A DNA stretch of 5,545 nt, taken from Candidatus Benthicola azotiphorus. GTDB taxonomy: Bacteria > Gemmatimonadota > Gemmatimonadetes > Palauibacterales > Palauibacteraceae. The notes beneath the pieces were generated by a model. The model did no database searches, was not told the DNA's origin, and saw nothing but the letters and a program-made list of their open reading frames with translations. Every line of letters begins with the position of its first letter. The stretch's first letter is position 1. The translations under genes and the position numbers were made by a program. The stretch lies in NCBI GenBank assembly GCA_947581745.1, contig CANPVW010000028.1, forward strand, positions 1-5,545. The letters are read 5' to 3'. This document shows, in pieces, positions 4,998 to 5,545 of this stretch.

Positions 4998-5545
4998 TCA
5001 GGTGGCCTCGCGGCGGACGAACGACTCGAGCGATACCGTATACGCGTCTTCGTCCGGCAGATAGCGGATGCAGTACTTCGTCGGATACGAGCCGGCTACC
5101 TCCCACGCCGCCGACTGCGCGATGTCGAAGCACTGGTCGACACCCTCGGTGAACTCGGACAGGGCGATCATCGGCTCGTAGAAGGTAATGTGCCCATCAT
5201 ACGATCCGAATATGAACGTCTCGGTGAAATCCGCCGGCGGATCGGCCAGCTCCGGCGCCGTGGAAGGGAGCAGATGATTGCCCTCCTCCGCGGCGGCCGC
5301 TCCCACCTCGATGTAGGTCGGCGGCATGTACTTCTCCGGCACGGGCACGCGCGCCCGCTCGTACACGTCGCAGTCCATCAGGAAACCGCACGTGCCTGTC
5401 CGGAGCGCCTTCACGGCGTCCTGGCCGACGATGTAGAAGTGGAAGTCGAAGTGCGGCACGGCGTACACGGGAGGAGCGGGCGGAGGATGACCCTTCGGGT
5501 TGTAGTTGAACTGGACGTACCCGAACGGGGCGGTCGCCGCGGACG
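4998..5545 (-). CDS. TTHB210-like (DUF5602-like) protein, N-terminus cut by window edge
   Basis: The last 181 residues of a protein whose frame is open to the right edge. The diagnostic segment is NPKGHPPPAPPVYAVPHFDF, followed by HFY. The HFDFH cluster, preceded by the NPxGHPP signature, is typical of the TTHB210-like/DUF5602 family, whose function is not established; the clustered histidines and Asp suggest metal binding. Later blocks are GFLMDCDVYE, PPTYIEVGA, FIFGSYDGHITFYEPMI and YPTKYCIRYLPDE. Four cysteines lie outside the His cluster. A GTG at 5468-5466 falls inside the conserved motif and is not the start; the true start and any signal peptide lie beyond 5545. It ends 10 nt before the AhpD-like selenoprotein, whose ribosome binding site overlaps this gene's TGA, so the two are very probably co-transcribed and translationally linked. 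Confidence 0.75.
   Translation of the reverse strand, partial: SAATAPFGYVQFNYNPKGHPPPAPPVYAVPHFDFHFYIVGQDAVKALRTGTCGFLMDCDVYERARVPVPEKYMPPTYIEVGAAAAEEGNHLLPSTAPELADPPADFTETFIFGSYDGHITFYEPMIALSEFTEGVDQCFDIAQSAAWEVAGSYPTKYCIRYLPDEDAYTVSLESFVRREAT

Overview
This is a GC-rich bacterial window with tightly packed genes and strong AGGAGG-type ribosome binding sites. No rRNA, tRNA, mobile element or CRISPR array is visible. The gene content (OsmC, flavoprotein monooxygenases, MaoC hydratase, AhpD-like and TTHB210-like proteins) would suit an actinobacterial, gemmatimonadotal or similar soil or aquatic lineage. The sequence alone does not fix the taxon.

Positions 1-3495 hold a minus-strand four-gene run, read from right to left: an OsmC-family protein, a two-Rossmann flavin monooxygenase-like protein (CzcO/COG2072 type), a second FAD-dependent monooxygenase/reductase, and a MaoC-like hydratase that runs off the left edge. 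Gaps are only 21, 11 and about 40 nt, so it is probably one operon for redox chemistry on some organic or acyl-CoA substrate. The substrate cannot be read from the sequence. A divergent intergenic region (3496-3668) separates it from the plus-strand group.

Positions 3669-4365 hold three small plus-strand genes or candidates: a 97-aa ferredoxin-like-fold hypothetical protein, a tentative 38-aa membrane or secreted peptide, and a 59-aa zinc-ribbon protein. A perfect 8-bp hairpin starts at the last base of the zinc-ribbon stop codon and lies between convergent genes.

Positions 4409-5545 hold a minus-strand pair: a TTHB210-like (DUF5602-like) protein cut by the right edge, then 10 nt later an AhpD-like/carboxymuconolactone-decarboxylase-fold protein. 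The latter is the highlight. Its frame is interrupted by one in-frame UGA (4738-4736) exactly where the family has its catalytic cysteine (the C of CxxxH). Family-typical sequence continues in the same frame for 108 codons on the far side. A 7-bp stem with a GUU apical loop lies 21 nt after the UGA, in the window expected of a bacterial SECIS element. The gene is best read as a 192-residue selenoprotein with selenocysteine at residue 84 and no cysteine anywhere, not as two short ORFs or a pseudogene.
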